A stretch of DNA of 64,000 nt, from contig JAKSIZ010000002.1 in the NCBI GenBank assembly GCA_024398515.1, positions 1-64,000 of the forward strand, written 5' to 3'. The position numbers and the translations under genes were made by a program. Positions 60,507 through 64,000 of the stretch are shown here, piece by piece. This DNA comes from Bacteroidaceae bacterium (GTDB lineage Bacteria; Bacteroidota; Bacteroidia; Bacteroidales; Bacteroidaceae). Below the pieces are notes generated by a model. That model did not search any database. It was not told the DNA's origin and saw only the letters and a program-made list of their open reading frames with translations. Within the stretch, counting starts at the first letter, position 1; every line of letters starts with the position of its first letter.

Positions 60507-62261
60507 ATGTATAATATGAAAACACAATCTAATAAGGTATGGTTGGCGGCATTGACAGTTTTTTTGTTGATGTTTAGTTGTACGGATCCAAACGAAGGAA
60601 ATAATTTTGTTGATCCGACAGACATTGAATCAGAAATGAAGATAACGGATATATTGGAGAAATATTCCAGTGAATACTCTATGTGGATAGAGTTCCTGAA
60701 ATATGCTGACTTTTATAATGGCCTACGAGATGCAAATGCCGTGGCAACGGTATTTTGTCCGACCAATGAAGCCGTTCAGGAATTCTTGGAATGGCGTGGT
60801 GTCAGTAAAATTGAGGAACTGGACAAGGAGTATGCCCGTTCAGTAGTGAAGACGCATATTATTTCAAATGAAAAAATATCGGAAACATCGATAGATAATT
60901 ATGCCAAGGACAATACATATATACCTACACAAAATCTTTTTGGTGGTTATCTTTCGTTGAGATATGGATATACTCTTGTTGACGTTGACGATAAGTATAA
61001 ATCAGATGTGGTGCAGAGTTCCGATTCGATATTCATAAACAATCAAGGCAAGATGGAACGTCCGACAGTGCGTTCTTGTGCAAATGGTAGTATTTATACA
61101 TTGGCAACAATGATTCATCCTTTGGCAGAGACAATACTTGGGAAGTTGGAACTTGAAGGAGAATATGACATTTTCTGTGATGCTATATATGCTTCTGGCT
61201 ATGATTCGATAGCCAATAAATTACAGGATACCACGACCGTTATAGGTGGAGGCTATGTCGTAAATAATTATTCTTATACATGCCTTGCAGTGCCAGATGA
61301 TGTTTATGCAGAACAAGGTATAAAAGATTTGAATGGATTAAAGAGTTATCTTGGTGGTGATGCAGCATTGGCAGAATACATACAATACCATTTTTTGCTT
61401 CGTCAGTATGAAGTCAATGAATTGTTTAACTTCCAAACATCAGGCGAAACTCTTATTTATGAAACAAAACTAAAGGGACAGGCAATAATTGCAGATAGTA
61501 TTGATGGACAGCGAATGATTAACAAAAACGTTCCAATCATCCGCAGTGATATCAAGGCGCGCAATGGATTAATAGATAAGGTTGGCGATATAATGCCTGT
61601 TTATCATCCGCAACCAGTAAGGGTAGCATGGGACTTCTTAAATTACGCAGATATAATATCTTTCGTAAATGCATACGGTGCAACAAGTGGTGACGGAAAT
61701 GTATTCACCAATCCTCTCGTTAATCGTGATGTAAAGGTGGAAATGACAGAAGAAAATCAAGCGAAATATGGTACTCTGACTTCTTTTGAATATAAAGCAG
61801 AGTCATCAAAAGCTTCATATTATGTTGTGGGATTTTATAAGGATAGAATAAAAGATGCAAAGACTCCGACTATAGGACGTTATGCTTCATATATGAACAA
61901 TTATATGATGCTAAACCTTGGATTTGGAGGATGGATAAAGTTCAATACTCCTTCCATTATTGCCGGTAGGTATAAGGTCATATTGCACTATTGTTTTGAT
62001 GTGACGTTAAAAGATTTCTATAATGAAGGCAGCGAGACAAAGTTCGCGCTCGATGATAAAAGCACGATGGCATATATATTTAAAGGACTAACTACAAAGG
62101 ATGGTAGTTATGGTTCATATCAGACAACACTGTTTGACGACATTGAATTTACCGAGTCTATGTCACATACATTTGTCGCAACGATGATGGATATGGATGC
62201 AAAGGACAACAGCCGTTACCATCAGATGTTTGACTACCTTGAATTCATTCCATTAAAATAA
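60507..62261 (+). CDS. Fasciclin-domain surface lipoprotein (second)
   Basis: A 584-residue lipoprotein starting at MYNMKTQ (60507) or 60516; the longer frame from 60468 overlaps the SusD end. The signal ends LLMFSC (lipobox). FAS1-like blocks are KITDILEKYSSEYSMWIEFLKY with AVATVFCPTNEAVQEFL near 45-95, and LELEGEYDIFCDAIYASGYDS near 225 with TCLAVPDDVYAEQ. The C-terminal part (about 400-584) is a beta-rich region (ASYYVVGFYKDRIKDAK, GFGGWIKFNTPSIIAG) that I do not assign. It follows SusD with almost no gap. Confidence 0.85.
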   Translation: MYNMKTQSNKVWLAALTVFLLMFSCTDPNEGNNFVDPTDIESEMKITDILEKYSSEYSMWIEFLKYADFYNGLRDANAVATVFCPTNEAVQEFLEWRGVSKIEELDKEYARSVVKTHIISNEKISETSIDNYAKDNTYIPTQNLFGGYLSLRYGYTLVDVDDKYKSDVVQSSDSIFINNQGKMERPTVRSCANGSIYTLATMIHPLAETILGKLELEGEYDIFCDAIYASGYDSIANKLQDTTTVIGGGYVVNNYSYTCLAVPDDVYAEQGIKDLNGLKSYLGGDAALAEYIQYHFLLRQYEVNELFNFQTSGETLIYETKLKGQAIIADSIDGQRMINKNVPIIRSDIKARNGLIDKVGDIMPVYHPQPVRVAWDFLNYADIISFVNAYGATSGDGNVFTNPLVNRDVKVEMTEENQAKYGTLTSFEYKAESSKASYYVVGFYKDRIKDAKTPTIGRYASYMNNYMMLNLGFGGWIKFNTPSIIAGRYKVILHYCFDVTLKDFYNEGSETKFALDDKSTMAYIFKGLTTKDGSYGSYQTTLFDDIEFTESMSHTFVATMMDMDAKDNSRYHQMFDYLEFIPLK

Positions 62262-62283
62262 AGAAAACAATTATTCCAAGGAT

Positions 62284-64000
62284 ATGAAAAAAATAAATTT
62301 ATGTATATTATTGCTTGTATCAATACTGCTGATTTGCAGTTGCTCTGATTGGAACGATCATTTTGAGGATGGTCAAATTTCGTCTGAGGAACAAACAATA
62401 TTTAATGGTGATATTGTCACCTATTTGAAGACGACTGCAGAATTGAGTCAGATGTCGCAATTGCTTGAGAGTAATGGCGTATATGATAGCACATATACGA
62501 ATAAGACATATACGTTTATAGTATGCGACAATGCTACGCTTTCTGCACATGCAAGTGAATTTGCCGATAGTGCATCGAAGTCAAACTTTGCATTGAATTC
62601 AGTCTCAGATATGGAGGTCGCTCCATCTATGCTTAAAGATGGGCTTGGCATAAAAACGAGGTTTGGCAAGTGTGTATGGGTTTATGAACAGAATGATGGT
62701 TTTCATTTTGATGAATGCAATGTAACAAAGAGCATAAAGACAAACAATGGCTATGTTTATTATGTAGATGGAATAGTGCCGATTCGTTTGTCAGTATATG
62801 AATATCTCTTTAATAAACTTGGTTCTGAATACAATGATTTCAAGATACTGGTTATGACACGTCAAAAGCAGATGTTCGACCGTGAACATAGTGCAATCGT
62901 AGGCGTCGATGAACAGGGAAGAACGGTTTATGATTCTGTTTTTACAATGCGGTGTGAACTCATGGACCGCTATACAAAAGATGGTGCAGATTATTGGAAT
63001 ATGCGTGATGAAAATTATGCTATGACAATGTTTGTACCAAGTAACACACAGATACGTCGAGCCATGAAGGCTGCTATCGATAGCATTCCTCGATGGCTGA
63101 ACCGACCAGCAAATGCTGCCGATTCAACAAAGTTTTATGATTGGATTGTAAAAGCTTGTTTCGTTGATCGTCGTGTAAATGAAAATGAACTTCCAACAAC
63201 TACTGACGCATCAAACCCTTATGGCTTTGATTTCGATTGTGTGGGAGGTTACCAAAAGATAATAAACGAACAAGCAGATGAGATAAAGTATAAAGAAGCT
63301 GAACCAGCACATTGGCGTCCAAGTGTTCAGCGAGTAGATGTAAGCAAAAAGATTACTTGCAGTAATGGTTTTATTTATCCTTGTACAAACTTCAAGATAC
63401 CAAACCATGTTGTCATATATCGAGTTAAGACACGCCTTTATCAGGTTTGGAATGCAATGAACGATAAGGAACGAAACCAATACTTCAAGTGGATTCATTG
63501 GAAAGAACCTCGTGCTGATATTGAGGGACAGTCTGCTTTTGACCTCGACCCTTCATTGCCAATGATGCAGTATTTCCTACTTTGCGCCATTCCTGACAAA
63601 GAGTCGATGGATGACGAACTTCCATGTTCGGTTACATATCGTGGCTTGCTTTACGATGAATCAACAAACAAGGTATCGGAAGCTAATTTACCTGCAGGAG
63701 AGTACTATTGGAGCATGGGATTCAAACACAGTATTCAATACTCATTAAGTATGAAATTCAATGATCAGCCATGGTCTGTTGAGGATATGGTAATGTATGC
63801 TCAGGGAAGTAATTTCCATTTTGATCGCGGTGCGGCATCTGAAGTTCCACATTTAGGAACAGGTGTAATCGCATATCCAGAAGGTTTCGACCCTGATGAT
63901 TGGATTAAGATAGATGCGAAGGCTATTGCATACGATACCGACGGCTATCTTGTCGATATAGTAAACCTGACGCATAGTGGTCCATTCACTATTACAATCA
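62284..64000 (+). CDS. Fasciclin-like surface lipoprotein (third), truncated by window end
   Basis: An open frame of at least 572 codons from ATG at 62284 to the window edge with no stop. The signal is MKKINLCILLLLVSILLICSC, with the lipobox Cys. The start block NDHFEDGQISSEEQTIFNGDIVTYL is split here as TYLKTTAELSQMSQLLESNG and TYTFIVCDNATLS, a FAS1-type beginning. Near residue 240 a second FAS1-like segment has NYAMTMFVPSNTQIRRAM. The later part has a beta-rich region (DDWIKIDAKAIAY). It lies 22 bp after the previous gene in the same operon. Confidence 0.82.
   Translation, partial: MKKINLCILLLVSILLICSCSDWNDHFEDGQISSEEQTIFNGDIVTYLKTTAELSQMSQLLESNGVYDSTYTNKTYTFIVCDNATLSAHASEFADSASKSNFALNSVSDMEVAPSMLKDGLGIKTRFGKCVWVYEQNDGFHFDECNVTKSIKTNNGYVYYVDGIVPIRLSVYEYLFNKLGSEYNDFKILVMTRQKQMFDREHSAIVGVDEQGRTVYDSVFTMRCELMDRYTKDGADYWNMRDENYAMTMFVPSNTQIRRAMKAAIDSIPRWLNRPANAADSTKFYDWIVKACFVDRRVNENELPTTTDASNPYGFDFDCVGGYQKIINEQADEIKYKEAEPAHWRPSVQRVDVSKKITCSNGFIYPCTNFKIPNHVVIYRVKTRLYQVWNAMNDKERNQYFKWIHWKEPRADIEGQSAFDLDPSLPMMQYFLLCAIPDKESMDDELPCSVTYRGLLYDESTNKVSEANLPAGEYYWSMGFKHSIQYSLSMKFNDQPWSVEDMVMYAQGSNFHFDRGAASEVPHLGTGVIAYPEGFDPDDWIKIDAKAIAYDTDGYLVDIVNLTHSGPFTITI

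Overview
The window looks like chromosomal DNA from a gut or rumen Bacteroidota, most likely a Prevotella-type organism (Prevotella, Segatella, Xylanibacter). The reasons are a SusC/SusD pair, lipoproteins with Bacteroidota-style Cys signals, promoters of the TTTG-N19/20-TAnnTTTG form (for example 188-219, 41258-41289 and 53184-53214), many secreted polysaccharide-degrading enzymes, and C-terminal dockerin-like modules. I saw no rRNA, tRNA or CRISPR array. The last gene runs off the right edge.

Layout. 1-10.2 kb is a pectin locus: a trimodular GH28-GH105-(alpha/alpha)6 protein, a DUF6922/AbiEii toxin-antitoxin pair, a PL10 and a PL1 pectate lyase, and a convergent secreted dockerin-like protein. 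10.1-13.2 kb (minus) holds a CYTH protein with a 46-aa membrane peptide missing from long-ORF lists, then a DUF4435 protein paired with an AAA ATPase, an arrangement resembling the PARIS/OLD-type defence pairs. 13.2-19.9 kb has an Oar-like TonB receptor, a dnaX gene split into two frames at a GC-rich repeat, and tandem deoxynucleoside kinases. 19.9-32.9 kb encodes a CotH-kinase surface protein and a roughly 3,400-residue multidomain surface protein. 33-41 kb has an esterase/GH35 operon, ferritin, a LysR regulator, a PL22 oligogalacturonate lyase and an orphan adenine methyltransferase. 41-47.4 kb holds a long, possibly structured leader, a 1.8-kDa-residue-scale adhesin with GLUG, Ig-like, cohesin-like and dockerin-like modules, and a 54-aa peptide gene. 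47.4-52.4 kb (minus) is a compact xylan operon: CE15, GPH symporter, GH43, GH10. 53-64 kb is a fasciclin/SusC/SusD/fasciclin/fasciclin cluster.

How the genes work together. Secreted GH28, PL1 and PL10 cut homogalacturonan and rhamnogalacturonan, GH105 and PL22 process the unsaturated oligomers, and GH35 and an esterase trim side groups. For xylan, CE15 breaks lignin-glucuronate esters, secreted GH10 cuts the backbone, the GPH symporter imports oligomers, and the GH43 without a signal peptide probably finishes them in the cytoplasm. The substrate of the SusCD-fasciclin cluster cannot be read from what is visible.

The most unusual signal is non-coding. At five intergenic places there are 17-bp imperfect palindromes (7-nt arm, 3-nt centre, 7-nt arm). 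Four of the five places carry exactly three copies with starts 23 bp apart, and the fifth has a single truncated copy. Four loci share one palindrome (AAAACTG arm). The fifth keeps the identical 23-bp geometry but has a different arm (AACATTG) with both sides changed in a matching way. A second repeat family, GC-rich and inverted, is present at three places, one of them inside dnaX.
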